64,000 nt of DNA from Blautia argi (GCF_003287895.1 NZ_CP030280.1:1309501-1373500); one strand, 5' to 3'; shown: positions 51,922 to 61,205, numbered from the stretch's first letter. Numbers and translations are program-made. The notes: generated by a model from the letters alone, not told the origin.

Positions 51922-53275
51922 TAAGGATTTTCTGGGAACGCAGCCGGTGGGAAAGCTGCTTTTGAATCTGGCGCTTCCTACCGTTACCGCACAGCTTATT
52001 AACATGCTGTATAATATTGTAGACCGTATTTACATCGGACACATTCCAAAAGCAGGGGCCATGGCGCTGACCGGGGTGGGTGTGTGTATGCCCCTGATTA
52101 TGATTGTGGCGGCTTTTGCAGCCCTTGTGGGAAACGGCGGTTCTCCAAGAGCTTCTATTGCTATGGGAAAAGGAGATAATGAATCTGCAGAAAAAATTCT
52201 GGGCAACTGTTTTACTTTGCAAATTGTTATTTCTGTAATTCTGACAGCCGTGCTGCTGATTTGGAACCGGGATTTTCTCATGGCCTTTGGTGCGAGTGAG
52301 GATACCATTGAGTACGGAGTCAGCTATATGAATATTTACGCAGTGGGTACGATTTTCGTACAGCTGACCCTTGGGATGAATGCCTTTATTACCGCACAGG
52401 GGTTTGCGAAAACCGGTATGCTTTCTGTTCTGATTGGTGCAGTTGCAAATATTGTATTAGACCCGATTTTTATTTTTGGCATGAACATGGGAGTAAGAGG
52501 CGCAGCTCTTGCAACCATTATTTCTCAGAGTTTATCCTGTGTTTGGGTTTTACATTTCCTTTTTGGGAAAAAAACCTTTCTGCGGATTCAGACAAAGAAT
52601 CTGAAGCTGAAGGGCAGCATTATTTTCCCATGTATTGCCCTGGGTTCTTCTGTTTTTGTTATGCAGGCAAGTGAAAGTATTATTTCTATCTGCTTTAACT
52701 CTTCCTTGCAGGGTTACGGAGGAGATATTGCCGTAGGCGCTATGACCATTCTCACCAGTGTTATGCAGTTTGCCATGTTGCCGTTGCAGGGACTTGGCCA
52801 GGGAGCGCAACCCATTATTAGCTACAACTATGGCGCCCGGAATAAAAAACGTGTGAAGTCTGCATATGGATTGCTTTTGAAGGTCAGCCTGCTCTATTCT
52901 GTGCTTTTGTGGGCAATGGTTATGCTATTTCCGCGAGCCTTTGCCGGTTTGTTTACCTCTGATACAGCGCTTATGGATTTCACAGAGAGCGCACTGCGGA
53001 TTTATGTAGCTGCTCTGTTTATCTTCGGTATCCAAATGGCATGTCAGATGACTTTTATGTCCATTGGAAATGCCAAAGCTTCTATCATTGTAGCTGTTAT
53101 GAGAAAATTTGTCCTTCTTATCCCTCTGATTTATCTGATGCCTCAGATTTTTACCGCAGATAAGACAAAAGCTGTGTACATGGCAGAGCCGGTTGCTGAT
53201 ATTCTTGCCGTGACCTTTACTGTGATTTTGTTTGCCCATCAGTTTAAAAAGGCACTTGCTGAAATATCCCGTTGA
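51911..53275 (+). CDS. MATE-family multidrug efflux transporter
   Basis: Cation-coupled drug exporter of 454 residues with twelve helices in two related halves. Landmarks are the N-terminal LPTVTAQLINMLYNIVDRIY and, in the second half, PLQGLGQGAQPIISYNYGA. The start overlaps marR by 11 bases; a TTG at 51908 is an alternative with slightly better spacing to AAAGGA. Control by MarR suggests induction by its substrates. Confidence 0.92.
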   Translation: MKNDKDFLGTQPVGKLLLNLALPTVTAQLINMLYNIVDRIYIGHIPKAGAMALTGVGVCMPLIMIVAAFAALVGNGGSPRASIAMGKGDNESAEKILGNCFTLQIVISVILTAVLLIWNRDFLMAFGASEDTIEYGVSYMNIYAVGTIFVQLTLGMNAFITAQGFAKTGMLSVLIGAVANIVLDPIFIFGMNMGVRGAALATIISQSLSCVWVLHFLFGKKTFLRIQTKNLKLKGSIIFPCIALGSSVFVMQASESIISICFNSSLQGYGGDIAVGAMTILTSVMQFAMLPLQGLGQGAQPIISYNYGARNKKRVKSAYGLLLKVSLLYSVLLWAMVMLFPRAFAGLFTSDTALMDFTESALRIYVAALFIFGIQMACQMTFMSIGNAKASIIVAVMRKFVLLIPLIYLMPQIFTADKTKAVYMAEPVADILAVTFTVILFAHQFKKALAEISR

Positions 53276-53300
53276 GATATGGGGAAAAAAGAGATATAAT
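53272..53300 (+). promoter_or_regulatory. promoter of the folate operon
   Basis: TTGAGA (53272-53277) and TATAAT (53295-53300), 17 bases apart. The -35 overlaps the MATE stop codon. Confidence 0.8.
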
Positions 53301-53350
53301 AGGGAATGTAATAGAGTAAGAGGTGGGAAACCTTCTCGGATAGGAGTAAT

Positions 53351-54649
53351 ATGAATTACGAAGAAGCAAGAGTATATTTGGACGAGATTTCCAAATACGG
53401 AAGTGTACTTGGCTTGGAGAATATGAGAGAGCTGCTGGTCAGACTCGGCAATCCCCAGGAGGATTTAAAGTTTATTCACATTTCCGGAACAAATGGGAAA
53501 GGGTCTGTGCTGGCATATCTTTCAACAATACTGTCCGGCGCGGGATATCGCACAGGAAGATACATATCCCCTACACTGTTTTCTTATCGAGAGAGGATTC
53601 AGGTCGATGAGAAAGAAATTGAAAAAGATGCGCTTGCCCGTCATGTTACAGCAATTTCACAGGCTGTAAAGGACATGGAAGAGCGCCATGCAGGAACCCC
53701 TACGCTTTTTGAAGTGGAAACTGCGTTGGCTTTTCTCTATTTTAGAGAGAAAAATTGTGATGTGGTAGTGTTGGAAACCGGGCTTGGAGGAGCCTTAGAT
53801 GCAACCAATGTGATTACCACCACGCTTTTGGAGGTCATTGCTTCCATTAGTATGGATCATATGGAATTTCTGGGAAATACACTGGGAGAAATTGCTGTCC
53901 AGAAAGCCGGTATTATCAAACCTCATACCCAGGTGGTCAGTGCCTGTCAGAAGGAAGAGGCAGCAAGAGTGATTGAAGAAGCCTGCAAGGCACGGGAATG
54001 TTCTTTGCGAACCGTCAGGGAAAATCGAATTACAGAGGTTTCCTACGGACTGGGAGAACAGCGATTTACCTATGGAAAATGGAAAGAGGTGGTAATTTCG
54101 CTTTCCGGAAGCTATCAGGTGAAAAACGCAGCGCTGGCTCTTGAGGCAGTGGAGGCTTTACGGAAACTGGGCTTTTCCCTTTCTGATGCGCAGGTCTATG
54201 CGGGAATGAAAAAGGCCTGCTGGAGAGGCAGATTTACGTGGGTTGCAAAGGAACCGGACGTGATTATTGACGGCGCCCATAATCCTGCGGCAGCCCTGGA
54301 ATTGCAGCGTTCCATAGAGTTATATTTTAAAGGGAAAAATTTGTATTATGTTTTTGGTGTGTTTAGGGATAAGGATTATCAGAAGATTATTGAACTGACA
54401 GCGCCTTATGCAAAACACATTATAACCGTGGAAACACCGGGAAATCCAAGAGCGTTGCCGGCAAAGGAGCTGTGTGCAGCCGTGAAAAAAGTCAATCCGT
54501 CAGCAGAGGCGGCAGACAGTGTTACAGCAGCGGTAAAAAAGAGTCTGGAGTATGCAGGGAAAGACGATGCAGTGATTATTTTTGGTTCTCTGTCCTTCTT
54601 AAAGGACGCAGTAAATGCAATTTCAGGTGAGGGTAAAGAAAATGAATAA
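53351..54649 (+). CDS. folC: folylpolyglutamate/dihydrofolate synthase
   Basis: Adds glutamate to dihydropteroate and extends folate polyglutamate tails, 432 residues. The ATP-binding P-loop is [15 protein letters not shown]; further landmarks are [28 protein letters not shown] and the C-terminal domain with [21 protein letters not shown] precedes the ATG. First gene of the folate operon; its end overlaps folE by 8 bases. Confidence 0.95.
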   Translation: MNYEEARVYLDEISKYGSVLGLENMRELLVRLGNPQEDLKFIHISGTNGKGSVLAYLSTILSGAGYRTGRYISPTLFSYRERIQVDEKEIEKDALARHVTAISQAVKDMEERHAGTPTLFEVETALAFLYFREKNCDVVVLETGLGGALDATNVITTTLLEVIASISMDHMEFLGNTLGEIAVQKAGIIKPHTQVVSACQKEEAARVIEEACKARECSLRTVRENRITEVSYGLGEQRFTYGKWKEVVISLSGSYQVKNAALALEAVEALRKLGFSLSDAQVYAGMKKACWRGRFTWVAKEPDVIIDGAHNPAAALELQRSIELYFKGKNLYYVFGVFRDKDYQKIIELTAPYAKHIITVETPGNPRALPAKELCAAVKKVNPSAEAADSVTAAVKKSLEYAGKDDAVIIFGSLSFLKDAVNAISGEGKENE

Positions 54650-55214
54650 GAATAAAATGGATAAAGAAAAAATTGAACAGGGTGTAAGACTGATTCTGGA
54701 GGGAATCGGAGAGGATATTAACAGGGAGGGGCTTCTGGAAACTCCGGATCGGATTGCCAGAATGTATAAAGAACTGGCAGCAGGCTATACCGATGATGCG
54801 GCAAAGCATCTGAAAAAAAGGTTTCATGTAGATAATAATGATATGGTTCTGGAAAAGGATATTCACTTTTATTCCTTCTGTGAACATCATATGCTGCCTT
54901 TCTATGGTACAGCAGCCATTGCCTATATTCCAAACGGTGAGGTTGTGGGATTGAGTAAAATGGCGAGAACGGTAGAGGTTTTTGCAAAGCGTTTTCAGCT
55001 TCAGGAGCGTCTGACTGCTCAGGTGGCAGATGCTTTTATGGAGGAGTTAAATCCCCAGGGTGTTATGGTGCTGATTGAGGCAGAACATATGTGTATGACC
55101 ATGCGTGGCATTAAAAAGCCGGGGACAAAGACGGTAACTGTTGTGACAAGAGGTGTGTTTGATGACAACGAGAGCTTGCAGAACACCTTTTATCGTATGC
55201 TGGAAAGACGGTAA
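54642..55214 (+). CDS. folE: GTP cyclohydrolase I
   Basis: Converts GTP to 7,8-dihydroneopterin triphosphate, the first step of pterin synthesis; 190 residues. The zinc and active-site motifs [11 protein letters not shown] and [12 protein letters not shown] are intact, as is the [20 protein letters not shown] core. The frame is open to 54615; the ATG at 54642 with GGTGAGGG upstream is the family start. The next gene starts 2 bases after the stop. Confidence 0.96.
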   Translation: MNKNKMDKEKIEQGVRLILEGIGEDINREGLLETPDRIARMYKELAAGYTDDAAKHLKKRFHVDNNDMVLEKDIHFYSFCEHHMLPFYGTAAIAYIPNGEVVGLSKMARTVEVFAKRFQLQERLTAQVADAFMEELNPQGVMVLIEAEHMCMTMRGIKKPGTKTVTVVTRGVFDDNESLQNTFYRMLERR

Positions 55215-55216
55215 GT

Positions 55217-55699
55217 ATGGAACGGGTCAATAAAATCTGCGAACATAAGCTTTGGAAACAGGCTGTAGAAGAGATTTCTCAGTTAGAGGAAAAGCGGGTG
55301 TTCTGCAGACACAATACAGAGCATTTTCTGGACGTGGCGCGACTTGCCTATATTGAAAATCTGGAAAAAGGGCTGGGAATAGAGAAAGAACTTCTCTATG
55401 CAGCAGCGCTTTTGCATGATATTGGCAGAGTTTTGGAATATACCGAGCAGATTCCACATGATAAGGGCAGTGTGCTTCTGGCTGAAAAAATTTTGCCGGA
55501 ATGCGGCTTTACCAAGGAAGAGGAGAGAGAAATTCTGGCAGCGATTTCCAGCCACAGAAAAGCCGATATTCTGTCAGAAAATTCTTTATCCGGGCTTTTA
55601 TATCGTGCAGATAAAAAGTCCAGAGCCTGTCTTTTTTGCAAAGCGCAGGGAACGTGCAAGTGGAGTACAGAAAAGAAAAATCTTACCTTAGAGGTGTAA
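55217..55699 (+). CDS. HD-domain hydrolase embedded in the folate operon
   Basis: Product of 160 residues. HD-domain metal ligands are visible: FCRHNTEHFLDVAR (His), ALLHDIGRVLEY (HD), ISSHRKAD and YRADKKSR (Asp). A cysteine-containing tail CLFCKAQGTCKW follows. It sits exactly between folE and folP with 2- and 18-base gaps, so it is almost certainly cotranslated with the pathway. The pathway needs a phosphatase for dihydroneopterin triphosphate and no folQ/Nudix gene is in the operon. The archaeal HD enzyme MptB acts on a pterin phosphate. A role in this step is therefore an attractive inference, not shown. Confidence 0.8.
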   Translation: MERVNKICEHKLWKQAVEEISQLEEKRVFCRHNTEHFLDVARLAYIENLEKGLGIEKELLYAAALLHDIGRVLEYTEQIPHDKGSVLLAEKILPECGFTKEEEREILAAISSHRKADILSENSLSGLLYRADKKSRACLFCKAQGTCKWSTEKKNLTLEV

Positions 55700-55717
55700 G
55701 CACAGGAGGAAGTTTGT

Positions 55718-56533
55718 ATGATGAAAATCGGAAACCGTATGTTTGACGTGGAGCATGACTGTTCTGTTATGGGGATTCTCAATGTAACCCCGGATTCTTT
55801 CTCAGACGGCGGAAAATGGAATGATATAGAAAAGGCAAAAAAACATACAGCAGATATGATTGCAGAGGGCGCGTCTATTATTGATATCGGCGGAGAATCT
55901 ACCCGTCCCGGACATGTCCAGATTTCCATTCAGGAGGAAATCGACCGGGTTGTTCCAATGATTGAAATGGTGAAAAGGGAGTTTGATATTCCGGTGTCCA
56001 TTGACAGCTACAAGGGCGATGTGGTAGAGGCAGCCCTGAAAGCGGGAGCAGACCTTGTAAATGATATCTGGGGGCTGAAATATGACGAGAGAGTGGCAGA
56101 ACTGATTGCCCGGTATCAGGTGCCTTGTTGTCTGATGCACAATAGGGAAAAAGCCGAATACGATAATTTCTTAGATGATTTGTGTCAGGATATGCGGGAT
56201 TCTCTTGCCATTGCAAAAAAAGCAGGGATTGCAGATGACAAAATTATTTTAGACCCGGGTGTGGGCTTTGGAAAAACTTACGAGCATAATCTCATAATCA
56301 TTCATCATCTGGAGCGCCTGGCAGAACTGGGATATCCTGTTTTACTGGCTACTTCCAGAAAATCTGTAATTGGAACCGCACTGGATTTGCCTTCTGATGA
56401 GAGAGTGGAAGGAACAATAGTGACTACGGTTTTGGGTGTTCAGAAAAAGGCGGCGTTTGTCCGTGTACATGATGTAAAAGAAAATCTGAGAGCCATTCGC
56501 ATGACGCAGGCCATTTTAAGAGAAGGGAAGTAA
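55718..56533 (+). CDS. folP: dihydropteroate synthase
   Basis: Condenses 6-hydroxymethyl-dihydropterin pyrophosphate with p-aminobenzoate; target of sulfonamides. The 271-residue TIM barrel shows GILNVTPDSFSDGG, DIGGESTRPG, VSIDSYKGDV and DPGVGFGKTYEHNL. AGGAGGAAGTTTGT before the ATG at 55718 gives good spacing. It is followed by folBK after 3 bases. Confidence 0.96.
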   Translation: MMKIGNRMFDVEHDCSVMGILNVTPDSFSDGGKWNDIEKAKKHTADMIAEGASIIDIGGESTRPGHVQISIQEEIDRVVPMIEMVKREFDIPVSIDSYKGDVVEAALKAGADLVNDIWGLKYDERVAELIARYQVPCCLMHNREKAEYDNFLDDLCQDMRDSLAIAKKAGIADDKIILDPGVGFGKTYEHNLIIIHHLERLAELGYPVLLATSRKSVIGTALDLPSDERVEGTIVTTVLGVQKKAAFVRVHDVKENLRAIRMTQAILREGK

Positions 56534-56536
56534 GCC

Positions 56537-57382
56537 ATGAGAAATCTGCCATACGATGAAATTCACGTTGAAAATCTGGAGGTCTTCGCCAATCATGGCG
56601 TATTTCCGGAAGAAACCAGTCTGGGACAGAAATTTGTGATTTCCCTTACCATGTATACCAATACCAGAAAAGCAGGAAAAAGCGACTGCCTGGAAGAATC
56701 CGTACATTACGGAGAAGTCAGCAGTTTTATGACTGCCTATACAAAGGAACACCCCCGTAAGTTGATTGAGGCGGCAGCAGAGGATTTGGCGGAAGAGGTT
56801 TTGCTTCATTATCCCCTTTTAAAAGGCGTGACTCTGGAACTGAAAAAGCCGTGGGCGCCGGTGGGACTTCCTCTGGAAACGGTTTCCGTAAAGGTAACCC
56901 GCTTCTGGCACACAGCTTACTTGGGACTTGGATCCAATCTGGGAGATAAAGAGGGCTATCTGAATCAGGCAATCAAAGAATTGGATAACGGAAGGGACTG
57001 TCAGGTGGAAAAAGTTTCTCCTTATCTGGTGACAGAGCCATACGGCGGCGTAGAGCAGGACGATTTCTTAAATGCTTGTCTGCGGCTGAAAACCCTGCTT
57101 TCTCCCCATGAACTGCTGGACAGACTTCATGAGATTGAGCAGCATGCACACAGAGAACGGTTGATTCACTGGGGTCCCAGAACTCTGGATCTGGATATTC
57201 TTCTGTATGATGATGAAATTCTGGAAACAGAGGATTTGGTTATTCCTCATGTAGAGATGCCTCTTCGGGATTTTGTTTTAAAACCTATGTGTGACATTGC
57301 TCCTTATAAGAGGCACCCGCTGCTTGGAAAAACTATGATGCAGCTTTTAAAGGAACTGGAACAAAAGGATTGCTATGAATGA
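56537..57382 (+). CDS. folK: bifunctional dihydroneopterin aldolase / HPPK (FolB-FolK fusion)
   Basis: Two folate enzymes in one chain of 281 residues. The FolB domain covers about 1-120 (ENLEVFANHGVFPEE, VHYGEVSSF, aldolase lysine region LELKKPWAP). FolK covers about 125-281 (AYLGLGSNLGDK, TEPYGGVEQDDFLN, RTLDLDILLYDDE, IPHVEMPLRDFVL). It cleaves dihydroneopterin and pyrophosphorylates the product for FolP. The fusion is common in Firmicutes. Its last 8 bases overlap the following response regulator gene. Confidence 0.95.
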   Translation: MRNLPYDEIHVENLEVFANHGVFPEETSLGQKFVISLTMYTNTRKAGKSDCLEESVHYGEVSSFMTAYTKEHPRKLIEAAAEDLAEEVLLHYPLLKGVTLELKKPWAPVGLPLETVSVKVTRFWHTAYLGLGSNLGDKEGYLNQAIKELDNGRDCQVEKVSPYLVTEPYGGVEQDDFLNACLRLKTLLSPHELLDRLHEIEQHAHRERLIHWGPRTLDLDILLYDDEILETEDLVIPHVEMPLRDFVLKPMCDIAPYKRHPLLGKTMMQLLKELEQKDCYE

Positions 57383-58073
57383 CAGAATATTAATTGCAGA
57401 TGATGAACAGGAAATTGCAGATTTAATAGAGGTATATTTACAGAATGAGGGCTTTCGGGTGCTGAAATTTTATGATGCTCAGGAAGCTCTTTCCTGTATT
57501 GAAAAAGAGCCTGTGGACTTGGCAGTTCTGGACATTATGATGCCGGGAATCAGCGGTCTGACTCTGTGCCGGAAAATACGGGAAAAGTACCATTATCCCA
57601 TTATTATGCTTACAGCAAAGGGAGAGGAAATGGATAAAATCAATGGGCTGGCGTTGGGGGCTGATGATTATATGACAAAGCCCTTTCTGCCGCTGGAACT
57701 GGTGGCGAGGATTAAAGCGCAGCTTCGCAGATACAAGCGCTATAACAGCCCGTCCGTTCAGGAAACTGAGGAGGTGCTGACCCACAAGGGACTGGTACTG
57801 AATAAGAAAACCAGGGAATGCATTTTAAATGAACGTCCCTTATCGCTAACACCTACAGAATTTGAAATTCTGGCGTTTCTCTGCGAGAAAAAAGGGGAAG
57901 TTGTCAGTTCTGAGGAATTGTTTCATCATATCTGGAAGGACGAATATTACAGTAAAAATAATAATACCATTACGGTTCATATTCGGCATTTGAGAGAAAA
58001 GATGCAGGATTCCTTTGAAAAACCCAAGTATATCAAAACAGTCTGGGGGTGTGGATATAAGCTTGAAAGCTAA
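57375..58073 (+). CDS. VanR-like response regulator
   Basis: OmpR-family regulator of 232 residues: ILIADDEQEIADLIEVYLQN, phospho-acceptor in LAVLDIMMPGISG, lysine in DDYMTKPFLPLE, and a winged helix (LTPTEFEILAFLCEKKG, TVHIRHLREKMQD, TVWGCGYKL). It closely follows the VanR consensus. It overlaps folBK by 8 bases and so appears to be cotranscribed with folate genes. No vanHAX-type genes follow; the output candidate is the carboxypeptidase at 59.3 kb. Confidence 0.9.
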   Translation: MNDRILIADDEQEIADLIEVYLQNEGFRVLKFYDAQEALSCIEKEPVDLAVLDIMMPGISGLTLCRKIREKYHYPIIMLTAKGEEMDKINGLALGADDYMTKPFLPLELVARIKAQLRRYKRYNSPSVQETEEVLTHKGLVLNKKTRECILNERPLSLTPTEFEILAFLCEKKGEVVSSEELFHHIWKDEYYSKNNNTITVHIRHLREKMQDSFEKPKYIKTVWGCGYKLES

Positions 58074-59205
58074 ACGTGTTTTCTATCTGAAGTTGTTGTT
58101 GGCAGGTATTTTGGTGCCTTTGGTTTGTTATGCTTTGAACTATTTTGCAGATGTATTTTTAAATGGCGTTTTTGTAGACTGGTTTTCTCATCAGTTTGTT
58201 TATGAACAGACGATTTACAATGAAGAGGGAGGACTGGCCTATGTGGAACAGTCTATTGACTGGAAGGCTTTGAAGGCGTTTCTCGGAAAGGCCAGTCTGC
58301 TTTTCGCGTGGATTTTTGTATTTTCTCTGATAGGAGCTTTTCATTTGGGCGGAAAAAGAAGGGCGCAGAAGGTTATTAAAGAGGCAGGAGAAAAGTTGCA
58401 TCAGTATATGCACAGCGAGCTTGAGGCAGAAGAGATTTTTCCGCCGGAGTATGCACAAATCAGTACCAGAATGGTGCAGATAAAGGCAGATATCGAAAAA
58501 AAAGAGCAAAGCCTGAAAGACGAAGCACGGAAGAAAAGTGATTTGATCGCCTATCTGGCTCATGATTTGAAGACGCCGCTGACCTCTGTGCTTGGATATC
58601 TGACCCTTCTGAAGGAAGCGCCGGATATGTCTGCGGTACAAAGAGAGAAGTATGTTCACATTGCCTGTGATAAGGCAGAGCGTCTGGACAGTCTGATTGA
58701 AGAATTTTTTGAAATTACCCGCTATAATCTGCAGGAAATGATACTGGAAAAGGAGGAGCTGGACGTATCCTATATGATGATGCAGATGACAGAAGAATTT
58801 TATCCCCTTTTGTCAGCGAAAAACAATACGGTTCGTCTGGAACTCCCTCAGGAGCTTACCGTGTATGCAGACCCTCAAAAGCTGGCGCGTGTGTTTAATA
58901 ACCTGTTAAAAAATGCCATTGCCTACAGTTATCCAGATACAGAGATTGTAGTAAGGGGAGAACAGCAGGAAAATCAGGTGGTGATCTCCTTTGAAGATTA
59001 CGGAAAAACCATTCCCAGACAAAAGTTGGATTTGATTTTTCAGAAGTTTTTCCGCATGGACGAGGCGCGGAAAAGCAATACCGGGGGAGCAGGTCTTGGT
59101 CTTGCCATTGCAAAGGAAATTGCCGAGCTTCATGGAGGAACGATTACAGCAGAAAGCCAACAGGAGAAAACGGTTTTTCAGGTTATACTTCCGGGAAAAT
59201 CTTAA
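58063..59205 (+). CDS. VanS-like sensor histidine kinase
   Basis: Kinase of about 380 residues with two transmembrane helices (about 10-30 and 82-102) and a roughly 50-residue extracytoplasmic loop. A HAMP-like linker, H-box LAHDLKTPLTSVLGYL, N-box NNLLKNAIAYS and G-box GGAGLGLAIAK follow. Start choice is uncertain: TTG at 58063 follows GGGGGTG at reasonable spacing, while GTG 58051 and ATG 58015 are also in frame. It overlaps the regulator. The ligand is unknown; VanS relatives sense cell-wall antibiotics or precursors. Confidence 0.88.
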   Translation: MKAKRVFYLKLLLAGILVPLVCYALNYFADVFLNGVFVDWFSHQFVYEQTIYNEEGGLAYVEQSIDWKALKAFLGKASLLFAWIFVFSLIGAFHLGGKRRAQKVIKEAGEKLHQYMHSELEAEEIFPPEYAQISTRMVQIKADIEKKEQSLKDEARKKSDLIAYLAHDLKTPLTSVLGYLTLLKEAPDMSAVQREKYVHIACDKAERLDSLIEEFFEITRYNLQEMILEKEELDVSYMMMQMTEEFYPLLSAKNNTVRLELPQELTVYADPQKLARVFNNLLKNAIAYSYPDTEIVVRGEQQENQVVISFEDYGKTIPRQKLDLIFQKFFRMDEARKSNTGGAGLGLAIAKEIAELHGGTITAESQQEKTVFQVILPGKS

Positions 59206-59314
59206 GATAAAATTAGGAAATAAAAAAGAGAATTTTAAAAGACCTTTCTTTTTGATTTGCTATATTTAAGTACACATAAAAGCTGTACAGGCAAAAGAAA
59301 AGGAAGGTATTTTT

Positions 59315-60265
59315 ATGCAGAAAAAACGAAGAAGAAAAAGAAGAAAACATATTTTATGGGGATTTCTCCTATTTTTGACCATTGCTTATGGGCTGCTTGC
59401 AGGAGTTACCTGGGTAGGCGGATATTTTGGAAAGAAATTTAGCAGTCTGGAAACTTCCATAGGAAAACCGGAAATAGAGCTAAATAAGCTGAACAGCAAA
59501 GCAGCAATTTTGAGGGAACTGGACAGCGGAAAAGTTTTGGGAAGAAAAGAAGAAGACAAAAGGATTTATCCCGCATCTCTCACGAAAATAATGACTGTTG
59601 TTCTGGCTATGGAAAAGCTGGGAAATCTGGAACATACAACAGTTCTTGAGAGTGATATATTTCCTGAATTATATGCAGAGGGCGCTTCTATGGCAGGGTT
59701 TGCCCCTGGGGACCAGGTGTCCTACAGGGATTTGTTTTATGGTGCAATGCTGCCCTCAGGAGCAGAGTGCTGTGAAGCTCTGGCAAGGGTTTGCGAAGGA
59801 ACTGAGGCAGCATTTGCAGAAAGCATGAATGAGAAGGCAGAGGAATTGGAAATGAAGCACACGCATTTTACCAATGCCACAGGGTTGCATAATAAAAATC
59901 ATTATACAACAGCAGAGGATTTGTCCCGGCTCTTATCTTATGCACTGAAAAATCCGGAGTTTTACGAAATTTTCACCTCAAAGAGCCATACCATGGCGCC
60001 AACAACCTCACAGCCGGGAGGATTCACTGTGTACAGTACCATGGGACAGGAAATGGAAAGAAATCAGATAACAGAGGAGGGGATTTTGGGAGGTAAAACA
60101 GGATATACCTCACAGGCAGGTCTTTGTCTTGGAAGTCTTATAAGTATAAATGGAAAGAAGTATATCCTGATAACAGCAGGGGCGTCGGGCACTCATGACA
60201 CAGAGCCAAAACATATTCTGGATGCAGCAGAAGTCTGCGAACAGTTAAGAAATACCTGTTTATAA
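59315..60265 (+). CDS. D-alanyl-D-alanine carboxypeptidase (S11/DacA family)
   Basis: Penicillin-binding-type serine peptidase that trims the terminal D-Ala of peptidoglycan stems, 316 residues. An N-terminal membrane anchor (about 12-35) follows a very basic start. The active-site motifs are SLTK (PASLTKIMTVV), SGA in MLPSGAECCEAL in place of SGN, and KTG in ILGGKTGYTS. It lacks the C-terminal domain of classical DacA. Its position after VanRS-like genes suggests induced remodelling that lowers D-Ala-D-Ala targets. AAAAGGAAGG precedes the ATG. Confidence 0.9.
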   Translation: MQKKRRRKRRKHILWGFLLFLTIAYGLLAGVTWVGGYFGKKFSSLETSIGKPEIELNKLNSKAAILRELDSGKVLGRKEEDKRIYPASLTKIMTVVLAMEKLGNLEHTTVLESDIFPELYAEGASMAGFAPGDQVSYRDLFYGAMLPSGAECCEALARVCEGTEAAFAESMNEKAEELEMKHTHFTNATGLHNKNHYTTAEDLSRLLSYALKNPEFYEIFTSKSHTMAPTTSQPGGFTVYSTMGQEMERNQITEEGILGGKTGYTSQAGLCLGSLISINGKKYILITAGASGTHDTEPKHILDAAEVCEQLRNTCL

Positions 60266-60296
60266 AAACCCAGAGTTACAGACCAGCAGGTTTACA

Positions 60297-60325
60297 TTGA
60301 CAGGAAATACAGGTTCCAGTACAAT
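60297..60325 (+). promoter_or_regulatory. promoter of larB-larC
   Basis: TTGACA (60297-60302) and TACAAT (60320-60325), 17 bases apart, in the gap after the carboxypeptidase gene. Confidence 0.75.
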
Positions 60326-60341
60326 AGAAGACAGTGTAGAA

Positions 60342-60404
60342 CTCAAACGTTTGACGCAAACCTTTGAGCAAAAAATGCTTGCCCTGGGGTAGGGGGTTGG
60401 GAGT
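60342..60404 (+). promoter_or_regulatory. structured leader of larB
   Basis: A 12-base-pair hairpin, CTCAAACGTTTG / CAAACCTTTGAG with one mismatch and an ACG loop (60342-60368), starts about 10 bases into the transcript. It is followed by a G-rich stretch CTGGGGTAGGGGGTTGGG (60384-60401). It does not match a riboswitch I can name; a metal- or protein-binding leader is possible. Confidence 0.45.
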
Positions 60405-60443
60405 ATGATAAGAGTAAGCAAACAGAAAAGGAGCCTGAATTAC

Positions 60444-61205
60444 ATGGACAAAAAAGAGTTGCAAAATTTGCTGGAGCAGGTAGCTGAGGGACAGGTAAAA
60501 CCAGAGGCTGCCCTGCTGCAGATAAAGACAGAACCTTATAAAGATATGGGATTTGCCAAGCTGGACACACACCGGGGTATCCGTCAGGGTATGGCAGAGG
60601 TTATTTATGGTGCAGGAAAGACCAAGGAACAGATTGTAAAAATTGCCCAGGCTATGGTAGAAGAAAAAGAAAAGACCGTGTTGATTACCAGAATGAGCAA
60701 AGAGGCGGCAGACTATGTAGGGGAATTTTTGGACTTGCATTATGATGAAATTTCCAGAACCGGTATGGTAGGGCAGATTCCCAAGCCGGACGGCGTGGGA
60801 AAAATCGTCGTGGCAACCGGAGGAACCAGCGACATGGCTGTAGCAGAGGAAGCAGCCCTGACTGCAGAGGTGTACGGTAATGAAGTGGTACGCCTCTATG
60901 ATGTAGGTGTTGCAGGCATGCACAGGCTTATGGATCATATTGAAGAGATTATGAGCGCCAGAGTCATTGTGGCTATTGCAGGTATGGAAGGGGCGCTTGC
61001 CAGTGTGATTGGCGGCATGGCAGACTGTCCAGTGATTGCAGTACCAACCAGCGTGGGATACGGGGCAAACTTTGGGGGTCTGTCTGCACTTCTGTCTATG
61101 CTCAATTCCTGTGCCAGCGGCGTCAGTGTAGTAAATATTGACAATGGTTTTGGAGCAGGATATCTGGCGAGTATGATTAACCATCTGGAGGGCAGGAAGG
61201 AATGA
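60444..61205 (+). CDS. larB: LarB, nickel pincer cofactor biosynthesis
   Basis: Carboxylates and hydrolyses nicotinic acid adenine dinucleotide, the first step to the nickel-pincer nucleotide of lactate racemase-type enzymes. The 253-residue product has the PurE-like segment VVATGGTSDMAVAEEAALTA, DVGVAGMHRLMDH and PTSVGYGANFGG. The ATG at 60444 follows AAAGGAG; the frame is open to 60405. It overlaps larC by 4 bases. larA and larE are not in the window. Confidence 0.94.
   Translation: MDKKELQNLLEQVAEGQVKPEAALLQIKTEPYKDMGFAKLDTHRGIRQGMAEVIYGAGKTKEQIVKIAQAMVEEKEKTVLITRMSKEAADYVGEFLDLHYDEISRTGMVGQIPKPDGVGKIVVATGGTSDMAVAEEAALTAEVYGNEVVRLYDVGVAGMHRLMDHIEEIMSARVIVAIAGMEGALASVIGGMADCPVIAVPTSVGYGANFGGLSALLSMLNSCASGVSVVNIDNGFGAGYLASMINHLEGRKE

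Noticed and set aside
60384..60401. G-quadruplex in the larB leader
   Set aside because: Only three clear G-runs lie close together; a fourth is not obvious, so I keep it as a G-rich leader only.
60276..61184. 302-codon open frame on the minus strand opposite larB
   Set aside because: It is antisense to a clear LarB gene, has cysteine- and histidine-rich composition without family motifs, and lacks a ribosome binding site.
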